Shown here in pieces: positions 45,151-57,291 of a stretch of 64,000 nucleotides of DNA. The notes beneath the pieces were generated by a model. That model did no database searches. It was given only the letters and a program-made list of their open reading frames with translations, and had not been told where the DNA came from. The stretch comes from Enoplolaimus lenunculus. Lineage: Eukaryota > Nematoda > Enoplea > Enoplida > Thoracostomopsidae. The position numbers and the translations under genes are program-made. The stretch spans positions 1 through 64,000 of the forward strand of contig JASANG010003883.1 in the NCBI GenBank assembly GCA_030248215.1. Direction: 5' to 3'. How positions within the stretch are numbered: the stretch's first letter is position 1; each line of letters starts with the position of its first letter.

Positions 45151-48100
45151 ATGTCCACGTTTAATATCATCCGATGTCTAGCGTTGATGCTAGTCGGGTT
45201 TAGTTACCTCCAAACAGGGTCCGGCTATAACATCTTAATTACCGTTCTTGGTATGTCGTCAAGTCATAACTTGTTGATGTACCGATTTGGCGAATTGCTT
45301 GCCGATGCCGGTCACAACGTTACAATGTTGAGTGGACAGGTGTCGCCGACGGCCAAAGTGCCAAATTTGAACCAAATCAACCATGAATTAAAATATTTAG
45401 CGTTTGATGCCGAATTAGGGGAACAGTTTGATCAAATTATGTCAAAGGTTAGTTTACACCACTGCGAGCGGAACACGGTCGTTGCTGTTGTGGGTATGAC
45501 ATGGCCGAGCGTAGCCAGAGAGGGGTTATGGAAGACTCGGGCTCTCCGGAGGTGTTTTAACCCCTAGCAAATGTTTAACCTTGCTTGTAAGTCATTGAAA
45601 CCCCTTGTATGTCACTCGTGAAAATTTTTTAGCCTCCATTCTCAGCAAGGTAAGCTGGCCACTGGCCGGCGCATTGGGTGGATTCGGAGCGGGGTCCAGG
45701 GGACTGTGGGTGTAAGATCAGGTTTTATGAAAAATCGTCAAATTTCTAATTTGCAAGTTTGGCGTATCGCTCGTTTTGATCGCTGAGCTTGTTTCACTAT
45801 ATAAAAAAGTTATAGCCGCTGGCGAGGCTATAACTATTTACGTGCCCTCCGTCAGAGATTTCCCACCCCGCCTCAGCGGTTGTCTGAAATACTACGCCAG
45901 TAATTATGAGCAGCCTTTTCGGATTGGCCTGTATTGATACATTACCTCATTTGAGTGATAGGAACTTTGCTTTTATTAATCTTCAGTTTAGAATATTGAA
46001 CAGATACGTCGTGGGTTCGAGCCCCCACTGGATCCGCAGCAAAATTTTCGTGAACGGCTTTATATGGTACTGCTTAACTTAGAATTACGTTTCTAATTTT
46101 TAATACATTTGCAATAAACTTGCGTACACCATGTCATAGTTTCAAATGTGTTTGCACGTAGTATAACGCGTTGCAGGCCCGATGTTACAAGAAGGAACTT
46201 TAGCCCTTCTGAAAAAATTTTGCCCCCCCCTAGAAAATTTTCAACCTTGCTTGTACATCAGCGAGAACACTTGTATGCCCCTCCGGAAAATTTTTTAGCC
46301 CCACCCCCGCCCTAGAAAGACGCGCTCTAAACACGTCTACACGTTCCAGCTGGGAACTATATATTCACAACGTTTAATTGGCAGATGTCATGGGAATTAA
46401 AACCCGGTCTTGCGGGCATCGGCAAAGCGATCACAATGATGTCATCGCTGCCACAATCGTGTGATCGACTGCTCGACAACGATAACGTCATACGCCGACT
46501 TAACGCGAGCAGCTATGACGTCATCGTTGTTCATCAGTTTGATTTATGTTCAGTTGGACTGCCGTATTTGCTCAACGTCAAAGCGTCGATTCAATTTTCG
46601 TCAGGATTTATGCTGGATCATCATATTTGGTACTCTGGAGCGCCGTTTTCAGTTGCAGCGGTCCCGTCTGCGACAAACAACGTCATTGACCGAATGGATT
46701 TCAAAACTAGGCTTCAAAATACCATTATTTGGTCAATTGCAAACGCGTATGTTTCGCTTGTCGGTCTTCCAGTATACAGCAAACGGTTCACACAACGATA
46801 TGGCGACAACTTTCCATCACTGGGCACATTGTTTCATGAATTTCAACTATTTTTTACAAACTCAGACAACCTAATTGATTTTCCACGACCTAAAATGCCG
46901 AATACAATTGAAATTGGTGGATTTGTTATGGATTCGCTTGGATCTTCGAATCTTCCTCAGGTGAGCGAATGTCATCCTTGTTCTCGCGTTGGGCCCGTGT
47001 ATAGATGACGGTCGTAACAGTAGTATAACTATGAAGCATAGGCATCGGCGTAAGGATAATCCTATTACTAAGCTAATAGGCCAAAGTCTAAGTTTAAAAA
47101 ATTAGGCTAAAACTTAAGCTTACTTTATTGGAGTGCAGCGGCAAAACGGTCCGCTCGTCAGGAATAGGCACCTCGTTGGCACGATGCATCGGCGATCGTT
47201 TAGGGGTGTGCGGGGCTTACGCTACTTCTCAGACTTCAGGTATGCGGGAGAAAATAGCAAGCAATGCCATTTTGAAAACAGAAGCAGTCGTAGTTTGCCT
47301 GTTTGAAAACTTATTAAACTGGCAATACACTGCAAAAAATGGTGACTCAAATTGACTCTCACCCGAAATTGTCTTTTCCTGACTACACAGAGTCAAAATT
47401 CGACTCCGCCAAAGTCAAACATGCTATTCAGTGAGTCGCATTTGACTCTGGTGCAGTTGAATTTTGACTCAGTTTGTGTAGTCATTGAAAAGCCTATTTC
47501 GGAGCGAGACAATTTGAGTCACCATTTTTTGCAGTGTACGTGCTATACACAGTTGAGAATATACGGTATGTTTTACCAGGAGTGGAAAACAATTGTTGAA
47601 GACAATCAAACGAACAAACACGGATTTATTTTGTTTTCAATGGGATCAGTGGTCGATACTAAAATTATGCCAAATGAAATAAAGGTTCGTAAAATTGAAA
47701 ATGTACACTGTAAAAAAATGGGGAGTCAAATTGACTCTCTCGGAAAGAGGCTTTTCCTGACTACACAAACTGAGTCAAAATTCGACTCCGCCAGAGTCAA
47801 ATTCAATTCATTGAATCGCACAGTGAGTCCAATTTGACTCTGGCGGAGTCAAATTTGACTCCAGTTTGTGTTTTTAGGAAAAGCCTATTTCCGAGAGTCA
47901 ATTTGACTCCCCATCTTTTACAGTGTAAAAACGAAATCATCGAATTAACACTGGCTGATATTTCATTTTAGTAAACTAACAATTTCACTGTAAAGTTTTT
48001 TTGCGAACAATTGAGATTCGAATATTTTTTAGCTTTTCGAAATCGCTGCTACTTGATTGGAATAGAACGCCGGTTTTCTTGAACATCATCGTACGACAGG

Positions 48101-50572
48101 GAGTAACCGGACGTCCGTTTCCATTTAATTTCGATCACTATCTGTTTCCGTTATTTTTTACTATCGGTTTACACCGTGCCGAACGTAAGCGCAAAAATAT
48201 CTTATTCCGAAGACTGATTAGCAGCCCTTACCGTCTGCTAAATATTGCTCCCCTATAATTAAGTATCACAGCGAAGCAAAACGAACCTTTTCAACATACC
48301 GGAGCCGGAGGTCAACGAAATTTACCGAAGCCGGAGGTGAGGCGAAATTAAGGAGTAAAAATGACGATTAATGAGAAAATTTTAGCCAATATCTGCAATA
48401 TGTTGTTAAATTGTTTGGTTTCACGCTAAATTTTCTGCAATCTTGTCAAATCTAAACGAAACGCGCTACACAGATAAATTTTGCAAAATTATGCAACATT
48501 GTACTACCGAAATTGCCAGAACCTCCGGCAAAAATTATACCGGAGCCGGAGACCGATCTTTTGCCGGAGCCGAAGCCGGAGGCAGACCTCCGGTTGTACC
48601 TTGGCTTGTTTTTATTTGTAGATGATATTGTTTAATTCGTTTCGAAAATTGAAACAAAAAGTAATATGGAGATTTGAAGGCGAATTACCAGAGGCCTACG
48701 GTACGAATGTAGTGCTCACCAAATGGATGCCTCAAACAGATTTGCTCAGTAAGACATTTCGATTGATAATAGAAGTTTTTCAACCATATTATTACTATCG
48801 TTTTAAAATCCTTAAAAATATTCCTATCAATCAGTTATTGACCACTAGGGATGTGTCAGAGGATTTCGGCTCCGCTATAAAATTTTTGGACTTTTAAAGG
48901 AAAGTTTTAGACCGGCTTGTAAAGTCGTGTCGCCTGTCCCTCTTGAACAAAATTTTTCGCTCACTGTTGGGCTTTCTACCAACTAATGTAGACGTTGACA
49001 AGGCGATAGCACCCTCCTTCGGAACCGTGTACCTTTACTTTAAATTCCAGTGAGTTGATTTCAACACAGAACGAGTTGGATCACTCAGTTTGAGTTAAGG
49101 CTTTCAGAACTCAGAATTCAGAGTGAATAAAACTCACTCTTAATTAGTCAACTTACCTGGAATAAGCTAAACTCAGAGTGAGTATCAAACCGACTCAGAG
49201 TTGAGTTAATATTAAATATTATTAACGCTTAATAACTAAAGCTGAGTTGATTAATTAAATTTATTGTAACTTTACAGTGTTCGAACTCGCGTTGGTTTTT
49301 TAGCTCACAAAAATTGTCGAATTTTTATAACCCATGGCGGTTTTAACAGCGTATTAGAATCTGCGTATGCCGGTGTGCCACTGTTAGTGATGCCAATGTT
49401 TGGAGATCAATACGGAAACGCGATGAGGGTTGTGCGTGCAGGATATGGACTTAAAGATGATATCAAAACAACTGACGAACCAACGTTTGTTGACAATTTG
49501 AACGAGTTGATCAATAATCCAAGGTTATAGTCTTTGGGGGCCCAAGGGAAACTGAAGCTAGGGCCAATGCAACGTCTAGTAGGCACCTTACTCCAGGGTA
49601 GACGTGCTGCTCTGTAGATGATTCAGTTGAGGCCCGTTGCAATACTGCTATTCACCTAAGTACGCTGAGTCCTTGATATTAAATTTCCAATGTGTTTGCT
49701 AAGTTGGCATCCTCCGGCAGTGTATAATTTTTGAAAATATCTCTTGGAACTGGAATATACAACAGTTTTATTAACTTTTGTTAGTATGTTTGGTAGATAC
49801 ATTGTCAACCAATCTTAGTGATGTTTAGGATTTAGGCTTAGGTTTATGCTTTAGATTCTCGATTAGGCATATATTAAGATTCCATAGTTTGACAGAGATG
49901 TTTTTCAATGCGTTTTCCACTAAATAACTTTACTGCGTGCAATATTTAGATTTGCATGCAGGAAAGTCGTTTTGTATAGCTGTCGTAGTTTTTGAACTCT
50001 TAATTGAAGGTTTCAAGTTTAGGTTTATACACTGCAAAAAATGGTGAGTCAAATTGAGTTTCTCCGAAATAGGTTTTTCCTGACTACACAAACAGAGTCA
50101 AAATTCGACTCCGCCAGAGTCAGTCAATTTGACGCTGGCGGAGTCGAATTTTGACTCAGTTTGTGTAGTCGCAGCAAAAGCCTATTTCGGAGACAGTTAA
50201 TTTGGCTCACCATTTTTTGTAGTGTAGGTTTAGGCATTAAATTCTTTTTGTTTTAATATATCAGTATATTTTTTCGATGTTTTTAGCTATAAGCAAAACG
50301 CAAAACGGTTGTCGAAAATGTTTCAAATGAAGCCGACAAACAGCAAACACCTCGCCGTAAAATGGGTTGAATTTTTAGCTGAATTTCAAACAATTGAAAG
50401 TTTTCAATCAAGTGTTAAATATCTTCATTTGTATCAATACTTTCTACTTGACGTTGTTGCTGTTATTGCTGCTGTCTTTGCTCTAGTCATGTTTTGTTGC
50501 GTTATGACTTGTCGTGGTTGTTGTCGAATGTGTTGTGGAGCTGGTAAAACTCAAAAATCAAAATCAGACTAG
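45151..50572 (+). CDS. ugt: UDP-glucuronosyltransferase, 6 exons
   Basis: Exons 45151-45447, 46385-46960, 47580-47684, 48622-48748, 49304-49523 and 50287-50572 join in frame at GT-AG sites to give 536 residues. A signal peptide covers about residues 1-25. GMSSSHN places the likely catalytic His at residue 39. Exon 3 has GFILFSMGS, the start of the sugar-nucleotide domain. Exon 4 has KWMPQTDLL. Exon 5 carries the UGT signature FITHGGFNSVLESAYAGVP and PMFGDQYGN. Exon 6 ends in a membrane helix (LLDVVAVIAAVFALVMF) and a short lysine-rich tail, as in ER-anchored UGTs. The family transfers sugar from UDP-sugar to lipophilic compounds in detoxification. Both splice junctions of exons 1 and 2 fall between codons. 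Introns hold at least six MITE copies, some very near exon edges. UGTs are a large nematode family, so the exact paralog is not assignable. Confidence 0.93.
45505..45662 (-). repeat. Repeat G copy 5 in UGT intron 1
   Basis: Reverse orientation, starts 57 bases after exon 1. Confidence 0.55.
46176..46312 (-). repeat. Repeat G copy 6 in UGT intron 1
   Basis: Reverse orientation, contains GCCCCCCCCTAG and ACCTTGCTTGTACATC; about 72 bases before exon 2. Confidence 0.55.
46995..47165 (+). mobile_element. Family B copy in UGT intron 2, eroded
   Basis: GGTCGTAACAGTAGTATAAC and TAAAACTTAAGCTTACTTTA present; CCTAAG arrays mostly mutated. Confidence 0.55.
47328..47536. mobile_element. Family C copy C6, before UGT exon 3
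   Basis: Complete palindrome ending 43 bases before exon 47580-47684. Confidence 0.85.
47706..47925. mobile_element. Family C copy C7, after UGT exon 3
   Basis: Complete palindrome starting 21 bases after exon 3. Confidence 0.85.
48280..48600. repeat. GGAGCCGGAGG-rich patch in UGT intron 3
   Basis: Short repeats of ACCGGAGCCGGAG at 48298-48345 and 48535-48600, enclosing AT-rich sequence. Confidence 0.4.
49036..49280. mobile_element. Family D copy D4 in UGT intron 4
   Basis: Complete; ends 23 bases before exon 5. Confidence 0.75.
50030..50224. mobile_element. Family C copy C8 in UGT intron 5
   Basis: Complete, 62 bases before exon 6. Confidence 0.85.
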
Positions 50573-50736
50573 ACTTGCTGTTATTGATACCTTAATATTT
50601 AAAAATCTATACTACTATAGATTCTAAAACTTTTTGACATTTTTTTCCACATGTTTAAATTTAGGCTTTGGCTCAGGTTTAGGTTTATCCTTATAGGTTT
50701 ATTCGTTGCCAAAACTTGAGCTTGAGGCTATGCGCA

Positions 50737-50945
50737 CACTGCAAAATATGATGAGTCAAATTGACTCTCTTCCAAATAGGCTTTTCGGGACTACACAATG
50801 TGAGTCAAATTTGACACTGTCAGAGACAAACGTGCGACTCAGTGAATCGAATTTGACTGTGGCGGAGTTGAATTTGACTCAATATGTGTAGTCCCGAAAA
50901 GCCTATTTCGCAGAGAATCAATTTGACAGACCATTTTTTGCAGTG
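50737..50945. mobile_element. Family C copy C9 downstream of UGT
   Basis: Complete copy, 165 bases past the UGT stop. Confidence 0.8.
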
Positions 50946-51479
50946 TACGCAAAAGTCATGACCGTAAGGAATGAAATGGACAAGACACAAAACATATTTC
51001 TCCCTCATGTTACATTTACGCTAGAGTCAAAATCTGACAAGATTTGTACTTTAAAATTTTTTAAAAATACTATTTTTCACCATTGTTAGATTTTCGCACA
51101 GGATTTGACGTACGGATAGTAAGCTTAGTTTTAAAGCATATGGACCGAAACTCTGGTCACCCAAAAGACGTAAGCAATGTATAATTTAAGGTGCTAAGAT
51201 TCAAATCAAATGTCACCTGTGATTTTACATGACCTATTAAGACAGGCTTTTTTCGGCTGCTTCAAACAGTAGCTATTTCTCTAAGTGTGCTTGTTTTTTA
51301 CATATACATTAAAATTTAACGTTTCCTAAAGTTTAGCATTAGAAATTGTCTAAATCAACTAAGCAGGACCGCAATTCTGTTATGAGGGTCGGAAGTTTAA
51401 GCCCGGTTGGCTGAAGGTTAACTTCGGTTGGCTATCAGTGCGGGTGCTCGCAGATAATTAGACTCCCACAGTGATATAA

Positions 51480-51870
51480 GGGGCACACTTTGCTGTCCTG
51501 ACTATTTTGCTGTCCCGGCTGTCCTGCTGTTCCGCTGTCCCGACTGGTTCTGCTTTTCCAGCGTTCCTACTGGTTTTCCGTCACAGTTGTAAAGATGTCA
51601 TCATTGTCTTCATGTTTAGGCTGCCCTGCTGTCCAATCTGTCGTGCTATTCCGGCTGTCCATCAGTCCCGACTGTCCTGCTGTCCAGTTAACCCACGGCC
51701 GTCCAGCTGTTCCAACTTTGTTCCGGTTGGTCGTTCTGCTGTCCACGCTGCCGTGCTGTCCCGAGTACCATGCTGCCCGGCTGTCATGTTGTTCCGGTTG
51801 TCCTGTTGTCCCCGTTGTCCCGCTTTTATTGCTGTCTGGGTCGTGATGCTGTCCTTCGCTTTTCTTGCTG
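51480..51870 (+). repeat. Degenerate GCTGTCC repeat
   Basis: Dozens of CTGTCC/CTGTTCC words with no fixed period, which keeps several frames open on both strands. Confidence 0.7.
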
Positions 51871-52266
51871 TCTTCGCTGTTCCACCTCTGAGCAAAACCA
51901 AGGCACACAGCAGGAGTGTTTCAGATTCACTCGTTCACTTTTGTTGGCCCTGGACAGCCCCCATCAGGCTAATATTGGCTACCAACAAACAAACAAGACA
52001 CGCTGCATTGATGGCTTACATGTGACCGATTATGCAAAACCGCAGCCTTACTTCATACAATTTTCAACTTCCAAAACGTCAAATGTCCACGAATATGCAA
52101 GGTTCTGCTGACCAAATTTAAAGGTTTGAGCTTAAAGTGTCGTCGTGTGTTAAAAATAACAAAACATTTTCCATTAAACTCTATTTAGCATTGATAGTTC
52201 ATATTTCGCGTCTGAGATCCAATTTCAAGTCGTTATTTGATTCTAAGGCCGTCGGATGGAAATCAC

Positions 52267-52439
52267 GGCCAATGTTACTTTAAGGTGCGTAACAGTAGCT
52301 CAAACGTATTCCTAAGCCTAAGCCTAAGCGTTGCAAAAATGAGTTCCTAAGCCTAAGCAAAAAAATGTAATCTAGAATTTAAACCTACTCTTTTTAGACC
52401 CATCAGAAACCTGGACGCCCCTTAAAGTAACATGGGCCG
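52267..52439 (+). mobile_element. Family A copy A10
   Basis: Intact ends GGCCAATGTTACTTTAAGG and AAAGTAACATGGGCC. Confidence 0.8.
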
Positions 52440-53690
52440 AAATCACTGTCACCGCAAATGAGTCTTGCGGCTTTGTTCGGACTGTAGGACTTCAATTGAC
52501 ATAATGCATCACTCATTATATACTGGGATTGCGCTTGTGGAATTTCATGGTGATATTTGATACATTAATAAATTTTCAAAGTTGCTTTTAGTTATTTTTA
52601 TATTAAAAAATGAAAATGTGCTTGTATATAAGGGAATACTATTTAAATATTGTACATCCATGTCAAACTAAACGAACGATGAGAGTTCAAATAAAAGCTT
52701 GTATGTTTAACTCAATTGCAGTATTGAATTGTCTTAATCTCAATATTTGTAGACTGTTACTATTTGTATGTGAAATTTTGTGATTTTACTTCTGAATATC
52801 TGTATGTAGGTTTATACCATTGAACTTGTGATTTACACTTGATATGTTCAGTGTATAGGACATCCATCTTCTCATTTGAATATTTTGAGTTTTACTCACA
52901 CTTTTAAGCGGTGTAGAAGTTAATTAAATGAAATCTCCACAGGCCTCTGTGTTTGTCTGCAATGTAAATGAATAACGCAGTAGTCGACGTCGGTCTCTTT
53001 CAAATCTTGAACGTTAAGGCTAAACGTATATAATTCATCTTTAATAAAGTCTTAGATTTTTTATCACATCATACGCCACACACGTCTTTATCAAAAACTC
53101 AAATTCCTTTTTGCCAAATTTTCAAGAAACTGCAACAGTAAATTGAAAATTATAAAATCTTAAACTTTATTTCAATTTGCCATCTGAAAATTTGCTGTTT
53201 TCCCATTTCCCACTTGTTACCTACATTGATTATACCGTATCTCACATGACATGAGTTTAACAAATACTGTTTCTACTTAATACCAAAGTGTGTTGAAACA
53301 TCAAGTAGTAATTTAAAGTTGACCTTTGAAATTCAATTAACCTTTGGACTAAATTTTGAAATTGACATATACTACGCCTCTAATTTTTTTGTTTTCAATT
53401 TACCGTCTGAGCAGTTTGCGTTTGGTGACACGGTGAATTGACTATTTCTATTTCCACTGCACGGACACAAAATAAAGTGGACGGTGCATTACATCTTAAG
53501 TTCAAAAACAGCGAAAAATTTCCAAACTTTACATCCCGATCTTCTATTGAGACAATACCCAAAGTAAATGTAAACGAAATCCAATTTAAAGGTTGTATAA
53601 GAACCTGTCTTTTAGACCGCCGGCCTTTTAAGACGCTTGTTTGGATAGGACTATGGAACAGGTTTTTATCGTCGATTGGTTAATTGTTTA
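52440..53690. other. AT-rich intergenic, nothing recognised
   Basis: No gene or shared repeat seen; the frame at 53438 shows no family resemblance. Confidence 0.4.
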
Positions 53691-53694
53691 AAAG

Positions 53695-53795
53695 CTAAAA
53701 AAGTGTTTGTTTTATTTTAAAACTCAAAGCCATTTTAATAAGCTTAAAACAGTGTTTGTTTTATTTTAAAACTTTCAAAGCCATTTTAAAAATCT
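53695..53795 (+). repeat. Direct duplication of about 54 bp
   Basis: GTGTTTGTTTTATTTTAAAA followed by CAAAGCCATTTTAA occurs twice. Confidence 0.7.
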
Positions 53796-54018
53796 TAACT
53801 TTACTTCTGCACTTACGCTTTTGCATATTCTGTACATAAGATTTCACCTGCCGTTGAATTTCTGGTTTGTTGTATACAGAGTAGACTGCCAAAGTCAACC
53901 TATGAGCTTGAACAATTTTGCATACCTAAATCTTTTTGTTTATAAGTTTTGAAACGAAAATTGAACGCCCAAATTCGAGTTTGCTCTTACAAATATTGAT
54001 ACCTGCTTCAAATTTATC

Positions 54019-54218
54019 GGCCAATGTAATGAACAGAGGCGGAACAGTATTATAAGCATATTCCTAAAAGTCTAAGCCTAAGCCTAAGCGTAACAACGAA
54101 CACATGCCTAAGCCTAAACCTATACGCCTAAGCCAAGCAAAAAACAAAGTCTAAAGCTTAAGATTACTCTATTCCAGCGCCACAGAAAAACGTTCCGTCT
54201 CTGATCTTTACATGGAGC
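54019..54218 (+). mobile_element. Family B copy B11
   Basis: Complete, ending 66 bases before the ATG at 54284. Confidence 0.8.
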
Positions 54219-54283
54219 CAATTTCAAGATTTTAAACCATACCTTTTAACGCACACCAAAATTGATTATTATTCGACAAGATT

Positions 54284-55930
54284 ATGCAGTTGAACCAACA
54301 CAACGAATCAATTCGAATCGGAATTGTAGAGTCGCGTCCGTATGTTAATCCTTGTGCCGTTGGATATCCTGCAAACAAACATTCATGCAATCCTGGGTAC
54401 AACTTTGTCACATTATACCTGGCGCTACGGACCATATTTCGTCATGTTATAAGCGTCAGTTTAAACCAATCATACACTGAACTAACATCAGACAATGTCA
54501 AAAGTACATTTGACAAAGTCGACATTTTATCAGTAATGTTCCTCTATACAATGTACAGCAACTATAGTTCCGAGTACCAGCTGTCAGCAGCGCCGTATCG
54601 AGCTGTTAGGGCACTAACTGATACAAATATGCTGATTACGTGTTCTGTTCAAAAATTTATATTTCCAAAATTAACTTCATTCAATTTTGTCAGCGTATAT
54701 CTTACGCTCGTAGTAATTTCTCTACAATTTGCGCTCAAAGCGTTGCGGTACTTCGCACTGCAATCCTATCAACAACGTGGTTTATTTTCGGATAATAATA
54801 ATAATAATAATAGTAATAGTAATAATAATAATAATTTAAATATCTCTAATCGAACAATATTTGTGAATAGCTATGTAATTACAACTGCAATTATAATATT
54901 TTGGAATACGCTAGTTTACGGTGTTTACGGTAAAATAGTTGCTGTGAACATTGCCGGAGCGAACACAGTCAAAGATGACATCATTTCTGACGTTCAATCG
55001 CTTGCTCGATGCCTTGAGCGGCAACAGTGTGAAATATTGTACGATCCGAGACGGCATAGCGAAGAAACATTAGCAGCGTTGCTATCAAAACTTCCGTTCA
55101 AAACCGCACATATTTGGTCTGCAAAAAGCTTTCACAGCGACTCAAAACTCGATTCAGTCATTATTGAATGTGAAGGTTTGAATACGCGTGACGGACGTCT
55201 GTCGTGTATTCGTCAGCTTAACTGTGAAACAACGCATGGAAGACCATACAGATTACTTCTTGATTATTCTTCAGCGATACTGCTATATCAACACTTAGTT
55301 GATGCTGACGAAATTCGCGTCAAACATTTACCTCAGTTGACTTCTGATATTCGTTCACAATATTTTGTCTTTTTTAGCAAAAGTATTCACCGGCTTCAAG
55401 CTAAAGCAATAGAAACATTGTTCGTTTCAGGTGTAGTGCAAGCCTTATACCGCGACGCACTGTTCAATCCAATGACGTATATCAATGACGATGACGTCAT
55501 CAACGCTAAAAATTACAAAGTGAAGCATGATGCTGGCGCTCAGACACATCGGAGACCGGTGTTAAAAAGGTCGAAGACCGCATCACCTATTCAACACCAG
55601 CAACGAGTTAAACCTTTAAATTCAACACAATTTTTTGACGTATTTTTTGTGTTAATTGTTAATGTAAGCATTTCAATGGTAATTTGTGGTGCAGAAATAA
55701 TATGGCCAGAATCATGTAAACAAAATGATTCTACAAAAACCAATCCGAACCCACGTGGTATCCGCACGTTGGAATATTTCGCACGAGTGAATGCCGATTG
55801 GTTGATAATACAAAACGCAATACCAGGACTGAACGAGAATCAAATCAGACATGTGCAGAGGTTTTTGGCGTCGAAAAATATCGCTGAGATTGATTTGTTT
55901 CGAAAATACGGATGGTACAGAAGTAGCTGA
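54284..55930 (+). CDS. Ionotropic-receptor-like membrane protein 2, single exon
   Basis: A 548-codon intronless frame, paralogous to 38188-39780 and closer to the partial gene at 63480. It opens with IRIGIVESRPYVNPC, a ligand-domain start with two conserved Cys (NPC and HSC). Membrane segments lie near residues 133-155, 197-222 (FWNTLVYGVYGKIVAV) and 447-471. Where a pore loop would sit, residues 170-188 are mostly Asn, encoded by an AAT repeat. The S2-like part starts DVQSLARCLE. The tail (ASKNIAEIDLFRKYGWY) matches the end of paralog 1. No signal peptide is seen. A family-B MITE ends 66 bases before the ATG, and a family-D MITE begins about 40 bases after the stop, so unique flanking sequence is very short. 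An unusual receptor or pore-less ligand-binding protein is the inferred product. Confidence 0.7.
   Translation: MQLNQHNESIRIGIVESRPYVNPCAVGYPANKHSCNPGYNFVTLYLALRTIFRHVISVSLNQSYTELTSDNVKSTFDKVDILSVMFLYTMYSNYSSEYQLSAAPYRAVRALTDTNMLITCSVQKFIFPKLTSFNFVSVYLTLVVISLQFALKALRYFALQSYQQRGLFSDNNNNNNSNSNNNNNLNISNRTIFVNSYVITTAIIIFWNTLVYGVYGKIVAVNIAGANTVKDDIISDVQSLARCLERQQCEILYDPRRHSEETLAALLSKLPFKTAHIWSAKSFHSDSKLDSVIIECEGLNTRDGRLSCIRQLNCETTHGRPYRLLLDYSSAILLYQHLVDADEIRVKHLPQLTSDIRSQYFVFFSKSIHRLQAKAIETLFVSGVVQALYRDALFNPMTYINDDDVINAKNYKVKHDAGAQTHRRPVLKRSKTASPIQHQQRVKPLNSTQFFDVFFVLIVNVSISMVICGAEIIWPESCKQNDSTKTNPNPRGIRTLEYFARVNADWLIIQNAIPGLNENQIRHVQRFLASKNIAEIDLFRKYGWYRSS
54790..54840 (+). repeat. AAT microsatellite within the receptor-like coding frame
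   Basis: AATAATAATAATAATAATAG-type repeat encoding an Asn/Ser run. Confidence 0.9.
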
Positions 55931-55970
55931 TATGAAATTCCGTTGATGAACACGAAAGCCGTATCGCATA

Positions 55971-56197
55971 CACTGTAAATTCCAGTGAGTTGATGTTAAA
56001 CTCAAAACGAGCTGAATCACTCTCAGTTTGTCAGGTAGTACTATCAGAACCCAGAACTGTGAGTTGATTCAGCTCATTCTGATTTAATTAATCAACTTCC
56101 CCGGAAACAAATCAACTCTACATTGTAAAAATCAACGAAAACTCAGAGTGAGCTAAAGTTTTCTGTTGTTAACTCTCAAGAAATAACTATAAATCTA
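55971..56197. mobile_element. Family D copy D5
   Basis: Left end CACTGTAAATTCCAGTGAG intact; right tip eroded. Confidence 0.65.
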
Positions 56198-56199
56198 TA

Positions 56200-57285
56200 G
56201 AAACTTGGCTACGAGTTCGATCTTTCGAAACTTTCTTACCTACAGTACGTGCCGCGCGGTAGCTTTGTCCATTGAAACAAGCTGCCTCACCAGTAAGTGT
56301 CCACCATCCATCACTGAGGCTGACTGGTCTAGAATCTGTGGCATTTAAGCGCAAAGTATGAAAGATAATTAATTAAACATCTTGAAACAACAACCCCCGT
56401 AGAAATATATGCACAGCCACGTCGTGATTATCTGAAAAGACATATTTTAAAGCGAACAATAGCGGTGGAACCAAAGTTTCACACCGACGTTCTGAGTTAA
56501 ATTGAGTGTTTTCGCATATGTTTAGAAGAATTTGTTGAAGCAAGTGTGTACTTAAGCCTTGAACCTTTATTGACAATTGTATATTCAATTCCATTGTAAT
56601 TTTTTAGCCGGTCTGCGTGCAGAAGGAATGATGGACCCCTGGAACTCACCATCCGCACAGGAAACCATCCGTCCCAAATTGATGCCTGCTTAAGAAGATA
56701 TGCAATTTACATACGTGTTAAAATATGCGCATAAAGCAAACATATTTCGTCTTATAAACAATACCAAGAAAAAGTAAACAACAATCTTCTATCTACGAAA
56801 TTTTTCGCTTAGAAGTACATAAGCAAATTCGCATATGGATACACAAATATGTGGGCACGCTGCCTATAATACGTATGTGGGACGTTCCAGCTTTAATATA
56901 CAAGATAGTCATAATAACACTCATAAGAAACGTTTAACTACAATTTGTTGAAAGTCTTGCAAATTTCGTGTATATCGTTATGTCATGCAACTTCCACAAT
57001 ATCATACGTACTACACTGGGTAATATTAAGAAGTGAGGGAAACTGAAGCCAAAAACGTTCACAATCCCAAACGCTATTCCAAAGCTTTTTATCTTCAGTG
57101 TAAAATTGTGAAATTTCAATGTTTATTATATATAATCCCAATTTTTGGCTTTCTTGAAAATTATATATGTCATCAGTTTGTAGGCAAAGTTTACGAATGA
57201 AATTTAAAATTGTGAACGGAAAATAAGCGCTACGGGCATCATTTTAATATATCAAAAGTGTTAGGATGAACCTTTCATATACCGC
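56200..57285. other. Intergenic, nothing recognised
   Basis: AT-rich, no convincing coding frame. Confidence 0.4.
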
Positions 57286-57291
57286 AAGATA

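Noticed and set aside
51507-52025. Long overlapping frames on both strands
   Set aside because: Kept open by the degenerate GCTGTCC repeat, not by selection on protein.
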